A stretch of DNA of 64,000 nt, taken from assembly GCA_937951485.1 (NCBI GenBank), contig CALEDJ010000009.1, positions 62,001 to 126,000 of the forward strand, given 5' to 3'. The DNA comes from an uncultured bacterium. Its GTDB lineage: Bacteria > Hydrogenedentota > Hydrogenedentia > Hydrogenedentales > CAILVY01. A program made the translations under genes and the position numbers. The notes under the pieces were generated by a model. It worked only from the letters and a program-made list of their open reading frames with translations, ran no database searches and was not told the origin of the DNA. Below are positions 35,101 through 42,878 of this stretch, one piece after another; the stretch's first letter is position 1; every line of letters begins with the position of its first letter.

Positions 35101-35381
35101 CATCGATCCATCAGCATGCGCCGTTCGGCGTCTGTAATGCGGCGCACGTGAACGCCCTCGCAGGTGAGCAGCCACGCCGCGAAGTCGCTGAAGGAACGCA
35201 CGGGCCTTCCCCACGCGCCCTGCAGGGCGCCACCAGACAACAGCGCGTCCCGGCGGTGCGTCGCGTATGCATGGGTCGGCGTGACCAGTAGCGCCCGGCC
35301 CCAGTGTTCCTTGAGCAGGGCGTCTATGCGCCCGGCGCGGGGCGACCGGCACGGGCCGCAGAATATCTGAATACGGGCCAT
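32178..35381 (-). CDS. addB: PD-(D/E)XK nuclease family protein, AddB-like subunit with Fe-S cluster
   Basis: The product has 1,067 residues. The N-terminus (IQIFCGPCRSPRAGRIDALL) occupies the Walker A position but lacks the GKT, as in helicase-inactive AddB-type proteins. The C-terminal nuclease has GRMDRVDQQENALRVVDYKAG. The iron-sulfur staple that clamps AddB-type nucleases is present: a Cys in CYVKCPFRFFADR near residue 770 and CNYCDYRRAC near 1040, exactly C-x2-C-x5-C. With AddA downstream it would form the break-resection complex. The start has only a weak GGAAAA ribosome site. The divergence of the middle region is typical of this fast-evolving family. Confidence 0.85.
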   Translation of the reverse strand: MARIQIFCGPCRSPRAGRIDALLKEHWGRALLVTPTHAYATHRRDALLSGGALQGAWGRPVRSFSDFAAWLLTCEGVHVRRITDAERRMLMDRCLHRVITRGDFAGAAISPENSGLAAHLLHIIAQLKQAAIEPDTFRERLAQVKESSPLDPLVAAVYAEYQQALLDVGVYDVPGLYWEAVTRCEAGPPRALSGVELVAFDGFDDFTPSEFRLLKSLSRHIKELVIGLNCELRPSRRDLYELSVAAADRLAAHFGVTPVEVAPAAPRRYSEFVASVLFWRDPPIFPESLEADLTVVPCADVEHEIETIARRVKRLLLAGATTPDRIAVVFRNLAETAPLLRSIFGAAGVPVRVTSAPRLIDSALGAFLLRLFDAMQHWERDAVVETLASPWFCADQTPEVALGRDALEQLSRAARIIAGRDEWHTRLQILRIRLENPRDEADRALLRRMPDALQALHGVEFLAHKLMDLAEHFAPKGAQRAYAQALDALLLTLAVDRVTEAFVDRVFGEAQYNARTALDRLIATLADACDGETLEWPVFLGRLEQGMRETPFDWPDPPNGVLCCDPLHIRNLSFDYVFFGGLVEGIVPMPAPADAIYPESDRVRLRNAGIVMEGRREHSARERMLFHHVLQAAEKGVTLSWPVLRPGGRETVSSQFLSELLELFYGHGEISEPMPLSDCFVPRAHDAASWRDLRNAAFLYDPELRGAFSDVFAAPARALQIEQRRHGKEPFDAFDGMLDDPATVAAIARQFGPEHCFSVNQIECYVKCPFRFFADRLLRVEEEDAPDEALDPLLRGLILHETLQRFHERFKGVPLREVFTATDAETNMMQALDAAFDSHAWRNAAASRALIAVERERMAEALRRYIQSEATLDESWRAMHFELAFGPAGGEDAAVARRHAPFVLETEAGPVNFSGRMDRVDQQENALRVVDYKAGAIPGTGEIISGESLQLTVYAWALTRHLFPEASRAEALYISVGKAERRDALGHTARSKALLEPREANAMRAITEAVCGIRAGAFPPYPTKNGCNYCDYRRACRYDQTRIEYKTGSPRRTPGEAAEEANDYGEE

Positions 35382-35411
35382 GTTTTCCGGCGTTTCCTTC
35401 GCTTATCCCTG

Positions 35412-35470
35412 GGACTGCGAACGTCACGCTCGCATTTCTTTTGCAGGCTGAAGCCTGTTCTCCAGAACTG
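35412..35470. repeat. two dispersed repeats: GGACNGCGAACGT and CAGGCTNAAGCCTG types
   Basis: GGACTGCGAACGTCACGCTC at 35412-35431 matches GGACCGCGAACGTAGCGCTC near 61100. Next to it GCAGGCTGAAGCCTG followed by TTCTCCAGAACT (35442-35470) is a reverse-oriented copy of the family seen at 10041. The same two families are neighbours again at 61025-61125. Confidence 0.8.
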
Positions 35471-35483
35471 TTTGCAGAGGCAT

Positions 35484-36848
35484 TCACACCGCATCAGAGA
35501 AACGGTGTTGCATGCCGTATTCCTTGAGTTTGTTACGCAGGGTGCGGACGGAAATTCCGAGCATGGCGGCGGCGCGGGTTCTGTTGTCGCCGCAGTGCGC
35601 GAGCGTCCGCAGAATGAGTCGCTTTTCCGCCTCGGCGACGGTCATGCCGGGGACAAGCCCGTTGTCCTGACGGCTTGCCGGCGACGCGTTCAACTGAAAG
35701 TGTTCCGGAGTCAGCATGGCATCCGTGCTGAGCACGACGGCGCGTTCGACGGCGTTCTGCAATTCGCGCACATTCCCCGGCCATTCGTAGTCCAGGAAGA
35801 GTTTGCGCGTTTCCTCGGTGAATCCCCGGACATTTCGACCGTTTTCCCGGTTGGACCGCGCGAGAAAATGATCCATCAACGCGGGAATATCCTCGCGGCG
35901 TTCGCGCAGCGGCGGGAGGGTGATCGTGATGACATGGAGGCGGAAGAAGAGGTCCTCGCGGAACACGCCCTTTTCCACGGCCTTTTCCAGGTCGCGGTTG
36001 GAGGTGGCGATGATGCGCGTGTCCACCGGGATGGTCTGGGTGCCGCCGACCCGCTCGAACTCGCGCTCCTGCAGGGCACGCAACAGTTTCGATTGCAGTT
36101 CCACGCCGATTTCGCTGACTTCATCGAGCATCAGCGATCCGCCGTCGGCCAGTTCGAAACGGCCGATTTTCCGCTCATGCGCACCGGTAAATGCGCCACG
36201 CTCGTGGCCGAAGAGTTCGCTTTCGAGAATGCCGGCGGAGAGCGCCGCGCAGTTGACCTTGATGAAGGGCTTGTCGCGCCGCGCGCCGGTCTGGTGGATG
36301 GCCTGGGCGGCCAATTCCTTGCCGGTGCCGGTTTCCCCGCGAATGAGCACCGTGGCGCGGCTGTCGGCAACCCGCTTGATCTGGGCAAAGACTTCTCGCA
36401 TCGGGGCGCTGTCGCCCACGAGCGTGCCGGCTTGGCCTGCGCGCAGTTCGTCGCGCAGAAAGCGGTTTTCCGCGGCCAGGCGACTGCGTTCGAGGGCGCG
36501 GCTCACCGCCACCTCGACGGCGTCCGGAGCGAATGGCTTGAGCAGGTAGTCGGCCGCGCCCTGTTTCAGCGCCGCCACCGCCGTCTCAATCGTTCCATAG
36601 GCCGTCATGATGATGACCAATGCGGCGGGGTCAATCGCCAGAACCCGGCGCAGCACCTCCAGTCCGTCCATCGGCGTCATGCGCAGATCAGTGATGACGA
36701 CATCATGGCGCTTCGCATCAAAGACCGCGACACCCTCTTCGCCGCCGCCCGCCATATCCACCCCATGGCCCGCGCGGACCATCGCCTCCTCCACGTACTC
36801 GCGCATCAACGGCTCATCGTCAATGACCAGGATTCGGTGCTTCGGCAT
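35484..36848 (-). CDS. sigma54-dependent response regulator (NtrC family)
   Basis: The product has 454 residues. The receiver domain (1-120) has the acidic pocket at 10-11, phospho-acceptor Asp54 (VITDLRMTPMDG) and Lys in YLLKPF. The AAA+ domain (about 140-370) has GETGTGKE, the sigma54-contact loop GAFTGA, DEVSEIG and an Arg finger region (DLFFRL). A Fis-type HTH (NRTRAAAMLGISVRTLRNKL) ends the protein. It activates sigma54 promoters after phosphorylation. ATG at 36848 follows GGGAGGGG at about 11 nt; the frame is open far upstream but without receiver homology. No histidine kinase is adjacent, so the sensor is elsewhere. Confidence 0.95.
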   Translation of the reverse strand: MPKHRILVIDDEPLMREYVEEAMVRAGHGVDMAGGGEEGVAVFDAKRHDVVITDLRMTPMDGLEVLRRVLAIDPAALVIIMTAYGTIETAVAALKQGAADYLLKPFAPDAVEVAVSRALERSRLAAENRFLRDELRAGQAGTLVGDSAPMREVFAQIKRVADSRATVLIRGETGTGKELAAQAIHQTGARRDKPFIKVNCAALSAGILESELFGHERGAFTGAHERKIGRFELADGGSLMLDEVSEIGVELQSKLLRALQEREFERVGGTQTIPVDTRIIATSNRDLEKAVEKGVFREDLFFRLHVITITLPPLRERREDIPALMDHFLARSNRENGRNVRGFTEETRKLFLDYEWPGNVRELQNAVERAVVLSTDAMLTPEHFQLNASPASRQDNGLVPGMTVAEAEKRLILRTLAHCGDNRTRAAAMLGISVRTLRNKLKEYGMQHRFSDAV

Positions 36849-37040
36849 ACGCTGGCAACCCCTCCCGACGCACAGCGCGAACCGGCAATTTGCTTCGGAC
36901 GCGCGCGTCGCAGATACTTGTCTTCGTGAACACCGCCCAACATACCGATTTCGATGGGATGCCGTCAACTGAGCACAACCCAACACAAACAAATTCACAT
37001 TGAATGCGGGATTGCAGCCTAGCCGTCTCGACAAGGGTGA

Positions 37041-37069
37041 TTGGCCCGGCTGCTGGAAAATGCTACAAT
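37041..37069 (+). promoter_or_regulatory. promoter TTGGCC-17-TACAAT
   Basis: TTGGCC at 37041-37046 and TACAAT at 37064-37069 are 17 bp apart. It precedes the small GspF-N-like gene at 37133 by about 57 nt of leader. Confidence 0.55.
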
Positions 37070-37132
37070 AATTGTGACAATCGGTCGCAGCGTGTGGAAG
37101 ATCCGCTGCAAAGACCGAAAAGAGAGGTTGCG

Positions 37133-37327
37133 ATGCCGACCTACGAGTATCATGCAATTCGGGCCGAAGGTGACGACGAGAAGTCTTTTGTGGGCGGCGT
37201 GGTCGTGGCCAAGGACCGCCATGACGCTAAGCAGAAACTGAGGGAGCAGGGTCTGAAAGCCACCATGTTGAAGCAGGCGCGCGGCGTCATGGCGGTCATC
37301 AAATGGCTCGACGCGGATATCCGCTGA
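37133..37327 (+). CDS. free-standing 64-residue domain resembling the GspF/PilC N-terminus
   Basis: ATG at 37133 follows GAGAGG. MPTYEYHAIRAEGDDEKSF followed by VVVAKDRHDAKQKLREQGL resembles the first 55 residues of type II secretion/type IV pilus inner-membrane protein GspF/PilC (pattern M..Y.Y.A.D..G, then A..AL..LR..GL). No transmembrane or T2SSF domains follow; the frame ends at 37327 with MAVIKWLDADIR. It could be an orphan regulator of the secretion system, a truncated gene, or coincidental small-domain similarity. The GT2 gene starts 95 bp downstream. Confidence 0.6.
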   Translation: MPTYEYHAIRAEGDDEKSFVGGVVVAKDRHDAKQKLREQGLKATMLKQARGVMAVIKWLDADIR

Positions 37328-37421
37328 TGCGATCCGGGATAAGCGGTTCCGATGTAACGACCGCAGGCATATCCCCGCCTGCGTTTCGCCCCCAACCCAA
37401 AGAATAGTATAGAATCGCCGC

Positions 37422-38339
37422 ATGAAGATTGTGTTTGTCATTCCCGTCTTCAACGAATGCAAAACGGTGGAAACGCTCGCAGAAGGCATCGCGCGGCACG
37501 CGCAAGGATTGGATTACCGTATCCTCTTCGTGGATGACGGCAGCACGGACGGTTCATCGGAAATTCTATCCCGCCTGTGTGAAGGCTCCGAGACGATTGG
37601 TCTCATCAAACTCAAGGGCAACCGTGGAAAGAGCCACGCACTGGCGGCGGGCTTCGCCCGCGCCGAAGGCGATATCGCGGTGATGATGGATGCCGACCTC
37701 CAGGACGACCCGGAGGAGATTCCGCGCATGCTCGCCAAACTCGATGAAGGCTACGACCTGGTCTGCGGCTGGAAGCAGACGCGCAACGACCCGTGGCACA
37801 AGACCATTCCCTCCAGAATCTACAATTGGGCGGTGTCGCGCGCCTTCGGCTTTTCGCTGCACGATATCAATACGGGTTTCAAAGCGATGCGGATGGAAGT
37901 GGCCAAACGCCTGCCGCTGGTGGGCGACATGCACCGGATGATCGCGGTGTTCGCGGCGGGGATGGGCTATCGCGTCACGGAGATTCCGGTGGTGCATCAT
38001 CCGCGCCGTTTCGGCCGCTCCAAATACGGTTTCAGCAGGTTTTATGGCGGGGCGGCGGATGCCATTGCCGTGTGGCTGATGCGCGGTGACGTGAAGCGTT
38101 ACGGACAGCGTCTTGAACGTATCAAGATGTTCGTCGGCGCATTTTGCCTCATGGCGGCTGCAGGCGCCATTGCCGCCGCTTTCTCGCGGCATCCGTTCAT
38201 CGCGCTTGGATGCGCCCTCGTATCCGCAGTATGCGCTGGGATTATGGCCTGCACCGAAAGCATTCTCGTTCGCCTCCGCAGACGCCCCCTTTCCGCCGCA
38301 GAGATAGACGCATCCATCGAATCAGCGACCGTCCGATAG
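37422..38339 (+). CDS. family 2 glycosyltransferase (DPM1/undecaprenyl-phosphate glycosyltransferase type)
   Basis: The product has 305 residues. The GT-A core starts KIVFVIPVFNECKTVETL and has VDDGSTDGS (nucleotide-sugar contact), DADLQDDPEEIP (DxD metal site) and GFKAMRMEVAKRLPL. Two C-terminal hydrophobic segments (about 232-278) anchor it. The pattern matches enzymes that load a sugar onto a polyprenyl phosphate carrier for envelope glycan or lipid A modification. No SD is obvious; TATAGA at 37409-37414 just upstream suggests a short leader. The lipid acceptor is inferred. Confidence 0.9.
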   Translation: MKIVFVIPVFNECKTVETLAEGIARHAQGLDYRILFVDDGSTDGSSEILSRLCEGSETIGLIKLKGNRGKSHALAAGFARAEGDIAVMMDADLQDDPEEIPRMLAKLDEGYDLVCGWKQTRNDPWHKTIPSRIYNWAVSRAFGFSLHDINTGFKAMRMEVAKRLPLVGDMHRMIAVFAAGMGYRVTEIPVVHHPRRFGRSKYGFSRFYGGAADAIAVWLMRGDVKRYGQRLERIKMFVGAFCLMAAAGAIAAAFSRHPFIALGCALVSAVCAGIMACTESILVRLRRRPLSAAEIDASIESATVR

Positions 38340-38482
38340 CGCAAGCGAATTTGGAATGTGGAATGCAGCATGAAGCGCAGGCGGAGGGCCTGCCTCATCG
38401 GGGGGCGGGAAGTTTGTCTTTCAGGGTTGCGTGTCTGCCACTGGAGTTGGCATGCCAGCAGTGACTTCGCATCTCGTGGTTC

Positions 38483-38523
38483 TGCCGCTGTCCCTGCCGT
38501 CCCTGCTGTCCCTGATGTCCCTT
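38483..38523. repeat. 9-bp tandem array (CTGTCCCTG type)
   Basis: About four and a half units of (C/A)(T/C)GTCCCTG follow one another. A similar 9-bp array with another core lies at 61563-61643. It sits between convergent genes; the rest of that 200-bp gap is unremarkable. Confidence 0.7.
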
Positions 38524-38543
38524 TTGCCGACGGGACGCCTGCG

Positions 38544-39200
38544 CTACGATGCCGTGTCAGCGCCCATAGCGGCGCGCAGCGCCGCAGCGGCGGCGCGGAC
38601 ATCAGGCGCGGCGGTCACTGCGGTCACCACAGCGACATGCCGTGCACCGCGTCGAAGCACCTCGGCGATGTTGTGGGCCTTGATGCCGCCCATGCAGGTG
38701 AAAGGGATGCGCAGCAGCGGCGCGACGCGCGTGATCATTTCCGGGCCGACCGGCCCGGCGGACGCGGCCTTGGTATCCGTGGCGAAAACAGGCCCGATAT
38801 TCACATAACTGGCGCCGGCGTCCTGTGCGGCGGTCGCTTGTTCCGGCGAATGCGTGGACGCGCCGATAATCAGGTCCGGCGCAATGCGACGCGCGGCGGC
38901 AATGGGCAAGTCCTGCCGGCCAAGATGCACGCCGTCCGCCCCCGCTGCAAGCGCCACATCCACCCGATCGTCAATGATGAGCACTGCGCCGGCCGCCGCG
39001 GTCATTTCCCGGAATTGCTCGGCGCGGCGGAACAATTCGCGGTCTTCGAGCGATTTCTCGCGCAACTGGACGAGACGCACGCCCGCATCGAGACACGCTG
39101 CGAGGATATCTGAGGCCGGGCGTCCAGCGCAGAACGCCTCGGTGATCACCACATAGAGGTCGCTCGCGTGGAACCGCGCCATGCGCGCCGCGTGGTCCAT
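38544..39200 (-). CDS. thiE: thiamine-phosphate synthase
   Basis: The product is a 218-residue TIM barrel joining HMP-PP and the thiazole phosphate to thiamine phosphate. Family motifs: VRLVQLREKSLEDREL, LIIDDRVDVALAAGADGVHLGRQDLP, IIGASTHSPEQA and YVNIGPVFATDTK, with a final phosphate-binding MGGIKAHN. ATG overlaps the thiS stop by 1 bp within ATGA, showing tight coupling. The C-terminus is Ala-rich. The thiazole-forming enzymes ThiG/ThiH are not in the window. Confidence 0.95.
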   Translation of the reverse strand: MDHAARMARFHASDLYVVITEAFCAGRPASDILAACLDAGVRLVQLREKSLEDRELFRRAEQFREMTAAAGAVLIIDDRVDVALAAGADGVHLGRQDLPIAAARRIAPDLIIGASTHSPEQATAAQDAGASYVNIGPVFATDTKAASAGPVGPEMITRVAPLLRIPFTCMGGIKAHNIAEVLRRGARHVAVVTAVTAAPDVRAAAAALRAAMGADTAS

Positions 39201-39400
39201 CAGCCGCCTCCGACAAAGCGCACGATTTCCACCTCGTCGCCGTCCGCCAAGCGCACCTCGTGAAACAATTCGCGCGGCACAATCTCGCCATTGCGCTGTG
39301 CAACGACGGTCTTGGGATTCAGCGCCAGTTGTTCAACCAGTTCGCCGACCGTCAGGTCGGCCGCGACATCTCTTGATTCGCCATTAACCGTCACCAACAT
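39200..39400 (-). CDS. thiS: sulfur carrier protein ThiS
   Basis: A 66-residue beta-grasp protein ending VRFVGGG; the C-terminal Gly-Gly is thiocarboxylated to donate sulfur for the thiazole of thiamine. The start MLVTVNGESRDV follows GGAAAGG. The segment TVGELVEQLALNPKTVVAQRNG is typical. It is coupled to thiE. Upstream on this strand a TATAAT at 39418-39423 could be the promoter; no TPP riboswitch box was found. Confidence 0.93.
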   Translation of the reverse strand: MLVTVNGESRDVAADLTVGELVEQLALNPKTVVAQRNGEIVPRELFHEVRLADGDEVEIVRFVGGG

Positions 39401-39464
39401 TTTCGCTGCCTTTCCGGATTATATTGATGTTTCAGCAGACTGAAGAAATCATTGCTTATACACC

Positions 39465-39674
39465 CGTCATTGCGAATCTCCCACCTCCCTCAGCGGCAAT
39501 TCGCTGAAGAAAGGAAACGCACTTTCCTGGCAATGCAACGATTTGAACCTGCCCGCCAATCCTGCATCCTCGTCTTCGCGAGCGAAGCGAAGCAATCTCG
39601 GACATCATGAGGCCGCCGTTATTTTCAAATTGCTTCGCTCAACGGCGCTGTGCGCCGCTTCGCTCGCAATGACG
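39465..39674. repeat. 210-bp repeat element with 11-bp inverted ends (CGTCATTGCGA)
   Basis: CGTCATTGCGA at 39465-39475 and its exact reverse complement TCGCAATGACG at 39664-39674 bound the block. Inside are GCGAGCGAAGCGAAGCAATC and the inverse TTGCTTCGCTCAACGGCGC. GTCATTGCGAGCGAAGCGAAGC repeats are well known in many phyla. A second short copy of the TTGCTTCGCTC...CGCCGCTTCGCTC part is at 55923. No gene lies in 39401-39749. Confidence 0.75.
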
Positions 39675-39749
39675 AATACAAAACTGGTACGACATTAGAC
39701 CCATCTCTTGCGCCAGGCAGTGAAAATCTTACAGTTGTTATGATGATCT

Positions 39750-41144
39750 TCACGGGCTGTAGTAATTGTACGTCATTTTTGCGCGGCGGTAGTGCTGCTG
39801 CCTCCACAGCCGGGGCTGATCCGGGCGGGGATTGGGTTCCGGGTTGTGGTAGATGCGCAATGTGTTGCCGCTGAGCACAATGATCTCTTCGCGCCAGTCG
39901 CCGGAGACATCGGCCACATAGAGCCGGTCCGCCTTTTCCGGGATGCGGTGCAGGAATTCTCCAGAGATGGGGTCGAACACCGCGACATGGCCGCTGGTGT
40001 GCCGCTCCTTGGCGGCCGCCAGTTGCTTCACTTCGCCTGTCCAGTCAATGGTGTTTATCACCTCGACCCCTGATCGCGTCCAGTCTTCCGGGGCCGCCTT
40101 CGTCATTTCATATTCGGCGATCAGGCGGCCTTCGGCGTCGAAAACGAAGGGTTTTTGATCTACGTTGTAGCGGCTTCGGCACCATATCTGAAGGCCGGGG
40201 CGTTCCGGATCAAAACGGCCGACAGCGGCGTTCTGCGGTTCCTGATTCCTGTGATGCGTTTCCCAGATCAACCCTTGGGCATTGTACAGGAAGACCCGCT
40301 GCGGGCCGCCTTCCTCCAGGGCGATGACCTCTAAACCGGGGAGGTCAGGGCGCACATTGGCGGCCATGATGGCGTCAATGTGGCCGCGCAGGGGAACCTT
40401 GAACAGCAAGTCGCCGTTTGGTCCGATAATGTCTCCGCCGAGCACCTCGTCTCGCCCGTCGCCCGTGATGTCTGCGACGCGTGCGCCGTTGTGCGCGCAA
40501 GCCAGGAAATCATTGCGTGTCCACAAAGGGTCCTTCCTGCCCTGGCGCAGGTCTTCCAGGCGGAATGCGGACAGCATGTGGCCCACCCGGTAGCCTTCTT
40601 TGTTGGTGGCTTGGAGGAGAATGTCGCGGTCGCCCTCGCCTCTGAAATTGGCAATCACCAGGTGCTCCCAGCGCTCTGCGATCTCCGGCGCTTCGATTAC
40701 GATGCGCCATTGTTCCTCGCCGGTCTTGCCGTCCACCGCGTGCAACGCCCCGTCCTTGGTCAGATACAGCACTTCGGGGCGTCCGTCGCCGTCAATGTCA
40801 CCCGCCACAACCCCCGGCCCGTGGTGCCCCGGCAGGCCATAAGTTTCAGAAGAACCCGTGACCTGCACGTCCACAGGATGCACCCACAGTTTCCGGCCAT
40901 CGTGCGCGTAACAGGCGACATGACCGGGGACCGTGACAAGGTAGTCAATGCGACCGTCGCCGGTCACGTCGGCGGCAACGATACCACCGGCACTCTCCTC
41001 CAGCGGGGAGATTGGCGGAATATCCAGAACGATTTCAAATGGGTTGCTGTCATACTGCGGCCAGTCTGCAGCAGCCGCGGGGGAAGCCGCCAGCGCAAAC
41101 ATCAGCGCCGGCAAACAGACATGGGAAAAAACGCAGCGTCGCAT
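39750..41144 (-). CDS. secreted FG-GAP/VCBS-type propeller protein (rhamnogalacturonan-lyase-like fold)
   Basis: The product has 464 residues. ATG at 41144 follows GGAGGA by 8 nt. Signal peptide LPALMFALAASPAAA. The mature protein contains calcium-loop repeats D.TGDGR.D: IVAADVTGDGRIDYLV, VVAGDIDGDGRPEVLY, VADITGDGRDEVLGG and VADVSGDWREEIIVLSG, each starting a propeller blade. The end, LWRQQHYRRAKMTYNYYSP, resembles the closing segment of family 11-type rhamnogalacturonan lyases. Calcium-stabilised surface or periplasmic glycan binding or cleavage is inferred; catalytic residues were not identified. Confidence 0.75.
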   Translation of the reverse strand: MRRCVFSHVCLPALMFALAASPAAAADWPQYDSNPFEIVLDIPPISPLEESAGGIVAADVTGDGRIDYLVTVPGHVACYAHDGRKLWVHPVDVQVTGSSETYGLPGHHGPGVVAGDIDGDGRPEVLYLTKDGALHAVDGKTGEEQWRIVIEAPEIAERWEHLVIANFRGEGDRDILLQATNKEGYRVGHMLSAFRLEDLRQGRKDPLWTRNDFLACAHNGARVADITGDGRDEVLGGDIIGPNGDLLFKVPLRGHIDAIMAANVRPDLPGLEVIALEEGGPQRVFLYNAQGLIWETHHRNQEPQNAAVGRFDPERPGLQIWCRSRYNVDQKPFVFDAEGRLIAEYEMTKAAPEDWTRSGVEVINTIDWTGEVKQLAAAKERHTSGHVAVFDPISGEFLHRIPEKADRLYVADVSGDWREEIIVLSGNTLRIYHNPEPNPRPDQPRLWRQQHYRRAKMTYNYYSP

Positions 41145-41243
41145 GGAGCCGGTCCTCCATTGGGCCGCACAAGTTCGGCGCATCGGGCGGCATCAGCGGG
41201 GGATGCGCCTGACGGCCGCTCCCGGCTCCGTTGTGAAAGCGAC

Positions 41244-41726
41244 CTAACGGCGCGCTACATAATCGAAGAAGTCGTCCGCGGCCCGTCGTTGTTTACTTTT
41301 CACCAAATCCAGTTTCGCCTGGGCGATGGCGGCCGCTCTGGAGCCGGGGTCCGCGTCCATCGCACGCCTCCAGTATAACATCGCCTCCTCCACCCGCGCG
41401 AGATGATACAGCGTATGCCCGAGATAGGCGTTGGCCCAGGCATCGTGGGGGTCGGACGCGAGCGCTTCGCGAAAGGACTGTTCCGCCTTTTCATAGTGAT
41501 GCGCGTTGAAATGGCGGCGTCCCTCTTCGACCTGTTCCCTGGCCTGCCGCACCCATTCATCGCTCAGCGTCCGCTTGCTCCGGAAGACATGGCGGAGTTT
41601 GGCAATGTCCCGGCCGGTCTTGACCCGAAACGTCGTCCACGTGACACGTTTCGCCCACAACCATCCAAGGTTCTTGGACAAGTTATGCGCAAAGGTCTTC
41701 AGCGAAGCCAGTGGAGTCTTTGCCAT
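41244..41726 (-). CDS. TPR protein
   Basis: The product has 160 residues. A basic N-terminal region (1-60) is followed by tandem tetratricopeptide repeats: NAHHYEKAEQSFREALASDP, AWANAYLGHTLYHLARVEEA and LYWRRAMDADPGSRAA. No signal peptide. It starts 15 bp after the stop of a Cys-rich gene, so the two form a small operon. Likely a protein-interaction adaptor. Confidence 0.75.
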   Translation of the reverse strand: MAKTPLASLKTFAHNLSKNLGWLWAKRVTWTTFRVKTGRDIAKLRHVFRSKRTLSDEWVRQAREQVEEGRRHFNAHHYEKAEQSFREALASDPHDAWANAYLGHTLYHLARVEEAMLYWRRAMDADPGSRAAAIAQAKLDLVKSKQRRAADDFFDYVARR

Positions 41727-41741
41727 ACTCGTTTATTCCGG

Positions 41742-42128
41742 TCAGTGCGCGACTGCCGCCGCTCTGAGAGGCACGACGGTATGCCCCACCAGCAGGTCCC
41801 GTTGTCCGTCATGCACCACCACCATCATTACCCGCGGGCGCTGGTCCAATTCCCGGCACACCCGCTCCGGCCGCTGGCAGTCGCAGACTGCCACACAAAC
41901 CATCCCATAGGGATGCTCTGGATTATAGCGCACACAAAGTCCGGAACACGAGGGACACCCCGTTTCGAGGCGTTTTGCCGCCGCCGCGAAACTGCCCGTC
42001 CAGTATTGGTCGCGTCCGCCTTCTTTGCTGCGCAAGAAAAGTTCGCATCGCGCCTTTGGAAAACGACGTTGAAAATCCATTTCAATCATCGCCGCCGCAT
42101 TGGAGTTCAAGGAAACCCTTTTCCACAT
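41742..42128 (-). CDS. Cys-rich protein of unknown function
   Basis: The product has 128 residues. ATG at 42128 (MWKRVSLNSNAAAMIEM) is chosen for GAGGAG about 8 nt upstream. Cysteines cluster as CPSCSGLC, then CVAVCDCQ and a later C, suggesting a metal-binding core between a basic N-terminus and a beta-rich C-terminus (VMMVVVHDGQRDLLVG). I do not recognise the family. It is followed by the TPR gene 15 bp away. Confidence 0.55.
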   Translation of the reverse strand: MWKRVSLNSNAAAMIEMDFQRRFPKARCELFLRSKEGGRDQYWTGSFAAAAKRLETGCPSCSGLCVRYNPEHPYGMVCVAVCDCQRPERVCRELDQRPRVMMVVVHDGQRDLLVGHTVVPLRAAAVAH

Positions 42129-42420
42129 CCGCCTCGCTCCTCTACGTGGCACCGCCTGAAAAGACCCCCTTTTCGGCCATGCCCCCATTGTTCTGCGTCT
42201 TTATGTTATCCGAACGCCTGATATGGAAGCAATTTTCTTGCCAACCGTGACTTTCCCGCACTATCTTCGCGGGGCATTGCGGCACAATGCTTTCTTTCGT
42301 CATTCTTTTCCAATGGGCGAATTTCCGCAGCATCCTATCATTCCTGTATTCCGAAATCCGGAATGGGATTTTCCGAAATTCAGAATCATTCGAGGCCCTT
42401 GCAAAACCCCCTGTCAGCCA

Positions 42421-42475
42421 ACGTGGCAAGGGCATCCTGCCCGTGTTTCTTGGACAGGACGCCATGCCACGACAG
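42421..42475. repeat. GGCATCCTGCCCGTG-type dispersed repeat
   Basis: ACGTGGCAAGGGCATCCTGC at the left and GGACAGGACGCCATGCCACG at the right form an imperfect palindrome. Repeats of this kind (translated as GRDAHAT-like strings) are widespread in environmental genomes. The rest of 42129-42509 shows only AT-rich sequence without a gene. Confidence 0.6.
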
Positions 42476-42509
42476 GTATTGCATGATCCTCGTTCCTGAA
42501 TTTTTTTCC

Positions 42510-42538
42510 TTGACGCTGCCTGGGCGGTTGCCTATACT
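42510..42538 (+). promoter_or_regulatory. promoter TTGACG-17-TATACT
   Basis: TTGACG at 42510-42515 and TATACT at 42533-42538 are 17 bp apart, about 50 nt before the TTG start at 42592. Confidence 0.65.
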
Positions 42539-42591
42539 AGCGATGGTTCTGGAAGGGAAAAGGTTTTATTCATTGCGATGGGGAGGTTGTC

Positions 42592-42822
42592 TTGAAAGAA
42601 GAAATCCGCGAAGGATACTACAAAGACCAGAACGGTGAATGGCAATTGGACCGCCGAAGCGGCAAAGACCGCCGGCATGGAAAGAAACAGAAACCGCTGG
42701 ACCACGAGCGGCGGTGTCTGTTTCGGCGGAAGGCGGACCGCGAACTCTTCGACAAAGATCACAAGACGATGATTGACGAAGCGTTGCAGGAGTTCGCGGA
42801 AGAGCATGGCGGCCATTTGTAG
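42592..42822 (+). CDS. small charged protein with RRSGKDRR motif
   Basis: The product has 76 residues. The start is TTG at 42592, supported by GGGGAGG 5-6 nt upstream and the promoter at 42510. It is very rich in charged residues: DRRSGKDRRHGKKQK, ERRCLFRRKADRELFDKDHK and a helical acidic tail EALQEFAEEHGGHL. No membrane segment or catalytic motif. The RR.G.DRR motif resembles nucleic-acid- or nucleotide-binding tails but no family is recognised. Confidence 0.7.
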   Translation: MKEEIREGYYKDQNGEWQLDRRSGKDRRHGKKQKPLDHERRCLFRRKADRELFDKDHKTMIDEALQEFAEEHGGHL

Positions 42823-42878
42823 GCGTGATGCGAATTGGCCGGCCTCACGCGCCGGGGGCGAATCGGTAAGAGAAAGTC

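Noticed and set aside
39401-39470. TPP riboswitch ahead of thiS
   Set aside because: The CTGAGA and related TPP-aptamer boxes are absent; only a weak promoter and repeat are seen.
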